Shown here piece by piece: positions 1 to 10,439 of a DNA stretch of 64,000 nucleotides; position 1 is the first letter of the stretch; each line of letters opens with the position of its first letter. The stretch covers positions 248,001 through 312,000 of the forward strand of contig JAQGEQ010000322.1 of the NCBI GenBank assembly GCA_034620365.1. The letters are read 5' to 3'. The notes beneath the pieces are model-generated. The model searched no databases and was not told the DNA's origin. It saw only the letters and a list, made by a program, of their open reading frames with translations. The DNA is from Pegea sp. RAD2-039. Taxonomy: Eukaryota; Chordata; Thaliacea; Salpida; Salpidae. Position numbers and translations under genes: made by a program.

Positions 1-1159
1 AGACAACAGCACCTCTGATCAATATCGGTCTCTGTAGTTCTGCCTTCAAAAAGCAGCAAATAAAACCCATAAATTACAAAAAAAGAAGAGGCTAGTCTTT
101 ATGAAAATGTATTAGAAGGTAGCAGTTATTTTGAAAACAGAGAAACAGTCAAAAAATTTGCTTAGATTGATGTTGCTTGCCAAGGAGTATAACATTTTAT
201 GTTGCAAGCAACTAAAAATAAATTGTAAAAACTTTGTAGGCGGAACTTTGTTCTCCGTGTGCTTAGATGGGATCAAACACGACCATCAGCTACATAAAGG
301 GGGTTGTTTTAAATTTACTGTCATGCCCATTCATATCGGGGGTCTACTTTAACACCTCGACAATTGAAGAATTATTTATTAAGAAAATCAATTTTAGGCG
401 GTAGGACAAATCGGTATAGGTCAATGATCAGCTAGAGAAATATAAGGGAATTGTTTGAAGGGTAGTAAAGTGTGTGTTAAAGTCCAGAAAGCTACATTCT
501 AAAGATAAGGAAAAGGTGTTACTAAAAGCATTAAGTGGAATTCAGTCTTGTTGTGAAGATCTTACGAACGAAACTCTCCACTGAAAATTCTGTCGGTTCA
601 GTCGAAGAACATTTCAGAGACGCAACTTACTGAATCGGTTTTTCAAACAAGGACCAGTACTTTTGGACGCAGAAACCAGGATAGTGATGGTGTAAAAGGT
701 TGAACTGCAGGGTAGGCACGGGTTAGTTACCTAGATGTCAGAGAATTCAACGTTTTACTGAAAGATTAAGCCAGATACCCAAATTGTGATTAACAGGACT
801 TTGACATTCAATCTGTCCAGAGTGGTAAAGAGAATAGCCCCCGACTTGCTTTACCAAGAGAAGTAAATGATTGTCCAGACGCTAACGTGATGATGAAAAC
901 TAAAAAGGATAGAGAGTCGAATGACTCTGTTTCTAATAAGAAAATATCAATCAGCTTTCACGATCTGATCACCAGAAGCTATGAAGTCGATTCAAAGAGC
1001 AGGAAAAACATCACACGCAAGTTTTGCGGTCAAGCAGATCATTTAAAGGTGTACTTCGAAAGCGCTACCAATGGGACTAGTTGGTGTTGATCGTAATCGT
1101 GGTACAGCATGTTTAGTCTTCTCTGTTAGGATTCAATTGTATAGTTTAGAAACACCGTT
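1..1159. other. No recognisable gene; possibly decayed mobile DNA
   Basis: This stretch is less AT-rich than most intergenic DNA of the window. It holds only short open frames, for example 131-352 and 887-1090 on the plus strand, which encode basic, cysteine-containing peptides that I do not recognise. Frames are interrupted repeatedly, as in an old mobile element. The next feature to the right is the outer arm of an inverted repeat, so this may be the decayed body of something related to that repeat. No catalytic motif was found. Confidence 0.3.
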
Positions 1160-1355
1160 ACAGTAGATTATTTTACCGCATATGTAAATGTGATTCAAAG
1201 TCTTTTACCTTCACATTGACTGTTACAAATTCTTGCTATTTCCTGTTAGTAACAATTGCTTGTCGTTAAGTTAGAAACCACCTTCTACATTAGAATAAAG
1301 CTCTCTTGTTGAGTTATTATTATCAAACAAAGTAAGTGCATCGAATAATGAAAGC
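1160..1355 (-). repeat. Dispersed repeat A, copy 1 (inverted relative to copies 2 and 3)
   Basis: The reverse complement of this block matches 3835-4035. The strongest core is about 33 bp around ATTTTACCGCATATGTAAAT (near 1169-1188; reverse complement near 3990-4010). Similarity continues for nearly 190 bp to a shared AATAAAGCTC motif and a GAGTTATTAT block (about 1292-1322 here). The core also recurs at 8810-8845. The paired inverted copies suggest the ends of a roughly 2.9-kb element or a segment copied in inverted form. No transposase or target duplication was identified. Confidence 0.6.
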
Positions 1356-1380
1356 GATATCCGTGAAACCAAATTAGAAT

Positions 1381-1750
1381 CACTATGATAGTTTAGCACC
1401 TTTAAAGAATACTTTTAATTTCTTTATTTCATAAGCCTGTTTTTTGCACAGAATGGTCTGATACCAGGAAATGTAACGTTTCATACACGTTTGCTGTTAC
1501 ACCGACTAAAAGAAGCTTTTTTGAGTCTAGAAGGTTTTGTCAATCAATAGGAGGAGATATCATTCATCAAACATTAGGATATACTGACGTTGGCTCAACT
1601 TATTTCACGTAAAATAGTTTTTGCCAAAGTTTTATGCTTCGTGTTGTAATGATTTTGCCCATAATCAATATTTATTGATGATTATTTACTCCTGGTTAGA
1701 TTTTTTATAACCAAGAAAAATAGCTGGCCTAATGATTTATTATCTTTTTC
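1381..1750. repeat. Inner inverted repeat, left arm (pairs with 2602-2972)
   Basis: About 365 bp here are nearly perfectly complementary to 2602-2972. The outer boundary CACTATGATAG pairs with CTATTATAGTG ending near 2971. The inner boundary GGCCTAATGATTTATTATC pairs with the sequence starting near 2608. Only scattered mismatches are visible, so the palindrome is recent or maintained by conversion. The roughly 850-bp loop contains the last exon of the mosaic lectin-domain gene. Confidence 0.85.
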
Positions 1751-2140
1751 AATAATATTAATTGACTCACACTTTAATGTAATTTGAAATGAAACTAATT
1801 AATATCAATAAAACATAATGACTTTAAAAACAGTAGAGCAACCACATTCTAGAATCTTTCTCCTAGCTTTATCACTACAGCTAACTTTGTCACCTTTTTT
1901 AAAACGATTTTTGACTTGAGTGATTTGTTCGCAAATGAGTTATAGAAGCATTTTGATCATTTTCTTTACGTTCTTTATAAGAATGATTTAAATAACTTTT
2001 TTTTACAGTATATCTATATTACTACAATGAAAAGGCTTAGAAATGTAAAATTTTCTTTTATTCATTGACTTGCTTGAAAAAATGAACTTATTACTGTGAT
2101 GCTTGTCATACAAAAAACAATTAGTTGTAATTTCTTAAGA

Positions 2141-5100
2141 CTAATAAGAGCAAGTAATATTCTTAATTTCACAAATTGCATACTTCTCTGATAGACAAGA
2201 AACATCGTTGTAGGTGTACACACTCTTGTGCTTATGTAGTTCAACGCAATGTTCTGTTCCAAGAATGTTATTGGGTTCTAAGGTCATCCAATTGAACAGT
2301 CGTTCTATTTTCGGATTTTTAAAATCAAATAATGTATGATCAAGAAAAAGGAAAGTTCCTTCTTCTCTAAGGTCAGTGATTCCAACAAACGCAGTAAAAA
2401 AACCTTTTTCAGCCTTCTGATCTTCAATCAGTTTATTTATTTCACTAAAAAAATAAAACTATTAAAAACGATTTTTTCGAGCTTTGTTTTATAGTACCTA
2501 TAAAGTTATACAAATTTAAAGGTTCAACATAACCTTGTTTTTACTTCAAGATATAAGACGGAAAATATACTACTATTAATATACTTCATTTTCATTATGT
2601 TAAAAAAGATAATAAATCATTAGGCCAGCTATTTTTCTTGGTTATAAGAAATCTAACTAGTAGTAAATAATCATCAATAAATATTGATTATGGGCAAAAT
2701 CATTACAACACGAAGCATAAAACTTTGGCAAAAACTATTTTACGTGAAATAAGTTGAGCCAACGTCAGTATATCCTAATGTTTGCTGAATGATATCTCCT
2801 CCTATTGATTGACAAAACCTTCTGGACTCAAAAAAGTTTCTTTTAGTCGGTGTAACAGCAAACGTGTATGAAACGTTACATTTCCTGGTATCAGACCATT
2901 CTGTGCAAAAAACAGGCTTATGAAATAAAGAAATTAAAAGTATTCTTTAAAGGTATTAAACTATTATAGTGACACAGAGAATCAACAAATATTTTTAATA
3001 AGTTTTAAATAACCAAAAGAAGCTTTATTAGCCTCTTACAGAATTTTAAAAGAATTTATTATTGAAATAATCAGTTTACATTTGTAATAATCTGAATTTA
3101 GCACAGACTACTTTTGTCATTATTCATTCTACACCATTAACATACACTTCGTACATAATATAGTATAAATTTGTACAATTTTAGCGTAAAAGTCTTATAT
3201 TTAATCAACCATCTCTTATCTATTTGTTGATAACATCTCCTTGCTACATATTCTTTAAAAAACAAATTGAAAGCTATGCTACAAATATTCTTTTCTGTTA
3301 TTAAACAGAAAGCTTGAACAATTTTAGACTTTTAATATCTAAATATTCTTGCTTGAATTTTGTCGATATAATAATGATTACGTCTTTTCTATCTTGACAT
3401 GCCATATAACAAACTTTCTTCTCTTCAAAATTCATAAGTTCAAATGGTATCTTACATTAGGTTACTAACTACCCTTGGAGATATATCTATCAATATCTTC
3501 AGAAATATTTTATAAAGTCTTGATTTGCTAGGTCTCTAATATGTTGATCCAAGTTAAACAAATTGTTGAAGTAAAGTTTTAGCTCGTTAAGATTTAATTG
3601 AATCGAAGTGTATGTGAGCTAAGATGCTTATTTTAAAATCATAAAACATCAGCTGATAGCTGATCATGTCATAATAAAACAAAGTATGTTCAATTAAGCC
3701 CCTACTTGCAAAGCCTAGCTCAATGAATGACAGCAAAAACAAATCTATTCCAACAAAAATATATATATGTTGACATAAATTGCTTATTATCTTTAATTAC
3801 CGTAATTTTAATTTTACAGCTATTACTTTTGTTATTCAACACCTTTACTTTGTGTAATTATAATAACTCTTTAAAGGAGCTTTATTATACTGTAAAAGGC
3901 GGCTGAAAACAACGGTAAGTAAAGACGAACAACTTGTAAGCATACAAACAGAGCTATCTATGCGTAATACACCAGTAAGAAACTTGGAATTACATTTACA
4001 TATGCGGTAAAATAATCTAATGCAGTATCATTCAAACATACTGCAGTTTGTTTAAAATTTTGTTCTTTGAAAACATATTGAGAACAATTATCAATGATAA
4101 AAGTTTTTCATGCGCCTTAGTCTTTTTTTATGTTAAAATAAACAAAAATGAATACCTAAGCTACAAGTAGGAAGAACTGTAGAGTTCCAAGTATAATCAT
4201 CTTGACAAGCTACTGTAAAGTTGTCCCCTTCTTTTTCAACATAAAATTCATTACAAACATAGTCAACTATAGCTCCAAACGGATATTTTCCCTCTGCTTC
4301 TACTTTTCTAGGAACTGTATTACCATTCGGAGTATTAATGAGCCAAGGACATACTAAATTACAAAAATAATTTTTATATTTAAATTAGTTAATTTTCTTT
4401 TAGTTTTGTAAGTTAAATGATTGCCATACTTTAATAAGAATAATAGCTAAAAACTACTTATGATATAGTTTAATTGGTTGGTAAATATGAGAAAGTGATT
4501 TTTGCAAAAAGTTATTTCAACACATACCGCTTTATAGTTATTTACTGATATTGTGATTACTAAAAAGTTAATTTTATTTAAAGGTTATAAACTTTAAAAA
4601 TTTTCATTGTTTTAATGTAAAAAGTCAAAAGTAACAGATTAACTTTAATGATAAACTTTACTAAAAAATAAAACCAAACTTAGGATCTAATCAACCTTCG
4701 AATAATTTTTCTTCTATATATATATAAGTTTTTAAGACTTATAATTACCATGACTCTGACATCTATTTTGGGAAATGAAAATGTCATCAACAGAAATATT
4801 ACTGAATGATTCTTCTGAACGTTCAACTTTCAATGCTAATCGAAATGCTTCTTGTGTGTTGGTATAATGAACACTCTCATCTAACCAAGTATCTTTTGAT
4901 ACTCTTGTGTTAGACCATATCTGTAAAAAACTCAAATATCATTTCTCTACGTTTTCAGAATTTATTTTACTTTTTTTTCTATTCCCGTGTTGATACTTGT
5001 GGCAGTAACAGATAACATACTGATGTTTGAGCCAGGTGATTTGAATTTAAATTCCAGACAAATACCATTTTCTGTGGTTGGTGGTAAAAAATCAGTTGTA

Positions 5101-6890
5101 ATCAGTCTTGATGACATTATTGGCGATGATTTTTTCTCATTGAAAGAAATATAGCGACCTTCATCACAAATGTTCGATATATATAATTTACAAAGTCTTA
5201 TTTTTCGTTTATTTTTTACTTATGTAAGCAGTTGTTGAAATATTGACAGAACTTCTTTCTGTATAGTTGCAAACAAACCAGTCAGGTACTTCTGATTTAT
5301 TTTGAACTTTCATTGTTATCATCGCCCAACTATGTGAATTTTCTTAAAAATAAAAATAGAAAGTAATGATAAGAAACAAAACTAAGGTTGAATTTATATC
5401 TTTAATGCTTTTATTAGGTTTTTGGAATATAATCTAAGATTTAAGAGTACTGTTGGACAGGTTTAGTGGAATACAAAAATATACCTGGAACAACTGGGCA
5501 ATCTTCAGTCCGCCCAGCACCAAAACTGGAAAATTGTTCAATATATGGGGTTGATGACAAAAGATAATCTTTACGACTGCTGTCTTTAATTGCTATCATT
5601 AATATAGATCCATAACTTACAGAATTCACCAAAAAGTTAATCATATCTAGTACCTATTTGTAAAGAAAATTTAACCAATATTTTAAAAAAATTTTTGTAT
5701 TTTTGTTTTTATTTAAGCAACATTTGGTTAAAAACTAATTTTTAAAAACTTGTGAATATAACTTTGAACTATTTTATTCAAAAAGACTTTAACCTCAGAT
5801 TTGGAATCGTAAGTTCTAAAAACTCTTCTTTGTATTTCATTTGTTTTAGGGTCAATTGCAAGAATATGATGTCCTATTGGTGAAGTACTTTCAAAAAAGC
5901 TGTAATCTATACCGTTCATTTCTAACTTAGCGTAACTTCCAAGAACAAAACTACCAGATTCAGCACGTAGCTGATAAGTTTCTGCAATCATATTTCAGTT
6001 CTTAAATAGTGTCCTTACTAAGTTTTAGATTTTAACAACAAAAGCCTTACGATTATTCAAAGTCCAGTCATCATCAGTTTCAGTTATCCAGTTGCAGTAT
6101 TCAGTTTCAAAATTACATCTTATTGAAGCAATATTAGATGATACTAAAAATGTAACTCATTAAAATTTAGAAACTTCAATAAGGGTCAATCTAAAGGTAA
6201 GAATTAATTTTAGGCAAGATGGTATAATACCGTTGACACAGCGAGGTTGAAACGAGTGTGACCAATTCCCTGATGGTAGACAACTCCAATAAGAATATTT
6301 ATTTGGATAAAAAGTAAGATCATCATCACATGTATAATTTACACTTAATTCTGACTTAGAGCCATTAAAACAAATACTGCCGAGTACATTTTTATCTCCA
6401 TTTTTAAGATCGGGTGCTGGACCACAATTTACTAAAAATATGATGATAATAAATAATATGAATGAAGTCTAAACTAAAGAACATTTGTCAAAAAATACTA
6501 CAGAATAAGCCTTTATTTTACCTGAAAAGCAGTTTCCAACTGTTATATAAGTTGGATTATATAAGTACGCTACACTAAACTACAAACTAAATGATTTATT
6601 TACATAAATACTGTCAATAATACATTTAATTGTGTTATCTATTTCTTGTGCTGATTCACAAGGTAATTGTAACATTTAAGGAATTAAATAATATATTTTG
6701 TTTTGAAATTTATGATATATTGTCTAAAAACCTGAATAGCAGATTCCATTTTTAAAGTTCCAATTTTCATAACCTGACTTTATACTTTTTAAGGAACTTT
6801 TATTCCATGTATCATTGTTTTTTGATTCTAAGAACTGATTATCTAATTTTTCAGAGGGTATCTCATTCGCTCCATAAGGTTGCTTGCATA
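2141..6890 (-). CDS. Mosaic extracellular protein with discoidin-like, sushi, MAM and C-type lectin modules (5' end not found)
   Basis: Minus-strand exons read 5' to 3'. 6890-6732: start of an F5/8 type C (discoidin)-like domain, beginning CKQPYGA. 6431-6231: sushi/CCP module starting NCGPAP, with the usual CW-type end. 6143-6051: MAM start with CNFETEYCNW and DDDW. About 5980-5720 and 5644-5484: rest of a divergent first MAM. About 5341-5236, 5180-4985 and 4923-4740: second MAM ending SVDDIFISQNRC. About 4356-4157: second sushi module. 3450-3320 and 2444-2141: C-type lectin domain with FNWMTLEP, EHCVEL, YNDVSC and YAICE, then a TAG stop. The domains are of adhesive or recognition type and predict a secreted or surface protein that binds glycans or proteins. 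No signal peptide or membrane segment was located, so the 5' exons are missing. The order CCP-MAM-MAM-CCP-CTLD is read directly. Treating the lectin exons as the same gene rests on strand, proximity and compatible phase, and needs transcript support. Confidence 0.7.
2602..2972. repeat. Inner inverted repeat, right arm (pairs with 1381-1750)
   Basis: Reverse-complement partner of 1381-1750. It lies in the proposed intron between the two C-type lectin exons (3320-3450 and 2141-2444). Transcribed from the minus strand through to 1381, the two arms would form a long hairpin RNA with the terminal exon in its loop. Confidence 0.85.
3835..4035 (+). repeat. Dispersed repeat A, copy 2
   Basis: It matches 8665-8865 in the same orientation and 1160-1355 in reverse. 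Shared landmarks are a GTAAAAGGCGG block (about 3891) and the core ACATATGCGGTAAAAT (about 3999). Between the landmarks the copies differ substantially, so they are old. This copy falls in the intron or gap between the second sushi exon and the first lectin exon. Confidence 0.6.
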
Positions 6891-8074
6891 CTGCAAAACG
6901 TAAAGTCATCAAGCAAATTTATGAGTTTTAAAATATTTTATTTAAATGCTAATACCGTTTTTGTTTTAATTGATTAAACAGTTTTCTTAATGACACTTAA
7001 TTCAGTTTTTAATAATAATAATTAAATCATAATTGAATGCAAAAAACTACTCTTAAAATCTAATTTAATCATTTATCTTACTTGATTCAATATTTTTGCA
7101 AGTAAGAGCCAGCACTATTGGTAGTTTATCAAAAGTAAAACAAACTTAATTTTAATATAAATAGATAAATTTTATGTTTCTTGTTACCTGATTTTATTAA
7201 TTTTGCAGACTAAGAATAAACTATTGGTATTTAATTGATAAACTATGAAAATTACTTTACTCACTGACTAATACAGTCCAAACAACTTTAATAATTGAGC
7301 AAGGCGAACACATTGGCGATTATATCATCAATATTTTATCTAAGATAAAATTAAAAGCCTGGCATAAATAGTTTACATTTGAGTATTCTGGCTCTTAAAA
7401 TTTATTTATTGTGATAACTAACTATGACGTAATAATAGCAAAAAAACATTAGTTTTTGTCGTTTTACTTTGCATTTTATAGGACTGTGCAAATATCGATA
7501 TAGTATAAATTAGTCAACCTTACCAAATGAAGACAACGAAAATGGAAGGTGTTGAATTTATTTTCGTTAGATTTTGAAATATTTCACTTTCACACAATAC
7601 CGTACTGCAAAAAAAGACTTTGTAGATGGCAGTCTTGGTTTTGACGAATAACTTTGGAATATTCTAAAACCTAAAAGTAAAGTGAATTTGAATTAGATAA
7701 CAGTAGAATATTTTGCCGCTGGCGTAAATACCTTACTACTTGACATACCTATTTCATTCTGTAGCTGATTGTAGTATTGATCGTAGCGTGTACCGTTGTT
7801 GCTAGTTACCTTTTACAATTGAATAAAGTTCTAATAAAAAATTATTGTCATTAAAATTTATTTAATTCCAAAAAGTAATAATTTTTAACCTGGGAGATTT
7901 GCTACTCGTTGTTTTGGCGTTATTATAGCTTAGTGCATCTAAAACTTGACACAGGTTAGGATAGCCTCTTTTTGCTATACCTAGTATAGATTTGAAGAAG
8001 ATACTTTTTGAAAAAGTAGATTTCCTTTTTTGTTTGCTACAACAAAATTTTTTTATATATAAAAAGAAAAAATG
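6891..8074. other. AT-rich intergenic or 5' intron sequence
   Basis: No domain-bearing frame was seen. A short open minus-strand segment near 7080-7145 encodes a hydrophobic stretch with LPIVLALTC followed by a good splice donor, so it could be an upstream exon of the mosaic gene. It lacks an in-frame ATG and I do not claim it. Confidence 0.4.
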
Positions 8075-8255
8075 GGTGAATTGTTGAAGCCAGGCAAGCT
8101 GTTCATGTACCCGAGTAGTCCGTCGGCAGCCATGGGGCTGTGCTTGTAAATTGTGCAGCCCCAGAAATTTGCCAGCACTTTAAGAGCTATCCGACTTATG
8201 TGGTAGCTGAAGCGACGCTAGAACGGTATTCGGGTCACTTTTAGACAGCACTTTT
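8075..8255. other. GC-richer island with an internal hairpin; possible short mobile element
   Basis: About 180 bp have clearly higher GC content than their surroundings. They contain a GGGGCTG...CAGCCCC inverted repeat with a 15-nt loop near 8135-8165. The sequence near 8225-8240 (GGTATTCGGGTCAC) loosely resembles an internal promoter B box, and the block ends close to a LINE 3' fragment. No coding frame is convincing. A SINE is one possibility, but this is inference. Confidence 0.3.
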
Positions 8256-8309
8256 GGTTTAAAAAATTTTTCGTTGATATTATTAAATATATGAAATAAA
8301 CTATTATCT

Positions 8310-8598
8310 AACTATACAATATAACACAATCAGTACATGGAACAATCTGCCATCAGAGATTGTCATGTCAAAATCACTTATGCTGTTCAAGAAAAAGCTG
8401 AATTATTATAATATCGCCAACATTGCCATTTGTAAACTGTGAATTTTTCTCTTTTACAATACTATGATTCTGTGCAATTCTTCATTGTCATATGCTTTTT
8501 CGTTTACACGTCAAATCGATCTAATTTATGAGAATGTGTGTTAGCGAGAGGTGCTCTCTTTAGGCACCCTCCTTCACATTTATTGTAATAAATAAAAA
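8310..8598 (+). mobile_element. 3' fragment of a CR1/Jockey-like LINE
   Basis: This is a 5'-truncated LINE copy. Its first part matches, in translation and in DNA, the C-terminal end of the reverse-transcriptase ORF of the copy at 54530-55690 (STWNQL... and ...ALFKQKLNRYN in that copy). It then continues through the 3' untranslated region with AGAATGTGTGTTAG, the hairpin GAGGTGC...GCACCCTC, and the terminal CATTTATTGTAATAAAT. The terminal AATAAA looks like a polyadenylation signal. Confidence 0.8.
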
Positions 8599-8664
8599 AT
8601 ATATGGCAAAAAAACGTTTTTAGCCGTTGCTAAATTTTAACTGCACTAACCCCTAATAACTTCA

Positions 8665-8865
8665 AAAACAACTGCCAACAATTCACTCAAGAAAAAAAAT
8701 AGAATAATGAGATAATAACTATTAAGGAGAGATTAACTCTATCGTAAAAGGCGGGTAATGATAACGGGTAATAAATCAACCAGCAATACGAAAATACAAG
8801 ACTTGCCATCAGATTTACATATGCGGTAAAATATTTTACTGTAATATTGTTCAAATGTACCTCAC
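8665..8865 (+). repeat. Dispersed repeat A, copy 3
   Basis: This shares the GTAAAAGGCGGG block (about 8743) and the core GATTTACATATGCGGTAAAA (about 8812) with copy 2 at 3835-4035, in the same orientation. Together the two direct copies bracket most of the mosaic gene. No target-site duplication or coding capacity was found. Confidence 0.55.
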
Positions 8866-10300
8866 GTGAGTTAGTGATATTTGTTGATTGATAAAAATGC
8901 TACTTTGTTATTGATTCAAGAGCCTCTAACTGTTTTTCTTTGCAAGCCACTTTAGCAAACATACTTATAGAAATGAGGCCTGTATTTTTTCTTAACACCA
9001 AACACTTAACAAAATTGTGTTGGTATGGTAGGAAAAAGGCAATGATTCCCATAAACTATTTCAGTTTGAAAACCCTTCAGATACTTTTAAAAGCTTTATG
9101 ATTTTCTTGTTGAAGACTTTAAAATAAAATTTAAATTCAATTTTCATTAGCCAGTTTAATTTTTTGTTTTTTAAGAAAAATGGAATAAGACAAATGAAAT
9201 GACTTTATAAACCTTCTATCATAAAATTTATTATAAGTTTTCAAAAATATTATAATTTTTTCACATTTTGAAGACCTTGTTAAAGATATCAGAGTGGGAT
9301 ACATTAAAAAATCACAAAATCATATTTTGGATATAGTTTCCCAAGCAACATTTAAACCAAGCCTTACAACCCCACCAAATATTTTTATTAATCAAAATTT
9401 TATTTGAATAGTAATTAAACTAAAAATGTAAATTAACAAACATTTATTATTTTATAACTTTTTAAAAAAATTGATTGATATAAAATCTCAAAAACATATA
9501 TCCTGTATTTAAAAAAAGTTTAAAGATTTTCCTTTTTATTAAAATGCTAGAAGGTGTAAAGTGAAATAAGTAGAAAAAAATTATCAATATATGAAAATTA
9601 CTAAAAGCCACTGAATAAGGTTTTCAGCTTATATTTTATTGGAATAGTGCTTATAAGTTGTGATAAATTTATTTTTAGTGATTTTTATTGTATATTTGAC
9701 TGTATACTACTTCTGATTAATTATTCTATCTAGATAAGATATTGATTGAAACTTTTTTGGATTGGACAACACTAATTACCTTTCATGAAAGTAAAAAAGG
9801 TCAGTCTAATTTGATTCTAAAGTTGTTTAACTCAAATCTTTATAATCTATTAGATAATTGAAATTCTTAAACTCCAAAAAAGGGAAAAATTAATATCTAA
9901 TCTGCAAGAGATATTTTAAATAATAGCTTATTGATCAAAAAACAACGTTTCTAATTAAAGTTTATCAAAATAATTAAAACAGTGTTTGGTATAAATAAAC
10001 CTTTAAATATACAATTAAAATAACTTCAAAATAAGAAAAAAAATTTATCAATGACGTCAGACAAACGATAAAATATTAACATTTCATGAAAACTATTGTA
10101 ATCAAATTCAATTAAAAAAACTAAACTGGGCCATCAGTAAAAAGTAAAAGATCCAATTTTCTTATTGACATCTAGCGGGCATTAAATTCTGGTCTACTTA
10201 GCATTTTAAAGTGAATAACAAAAAATAGAGAAACTGTTATATAAAAACTCGTTTAAATCTATGGTTTGTGGGTTAAAATTTCTATACTACCTTAAAAAGA
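8866..10300. other. AT-rich intergenic DNA
   Basis: No coding frame, RNA gene or clear repeat was seen. Runs of A and T dominate. Confidence 0.5.
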
Positions 10301-10439
10301 AAAGTACTTTATCTGGCTGAATTATATTTTTCTAACAGGGTTAAATTAAAAAAAAATGATTTTTTGCATTCTAATTTTTTCATTAATTGTAGATCCGAAT
10401 ATAAGTAGAAAATCCTTATGTTCCAGTATAAAGAAAAAT

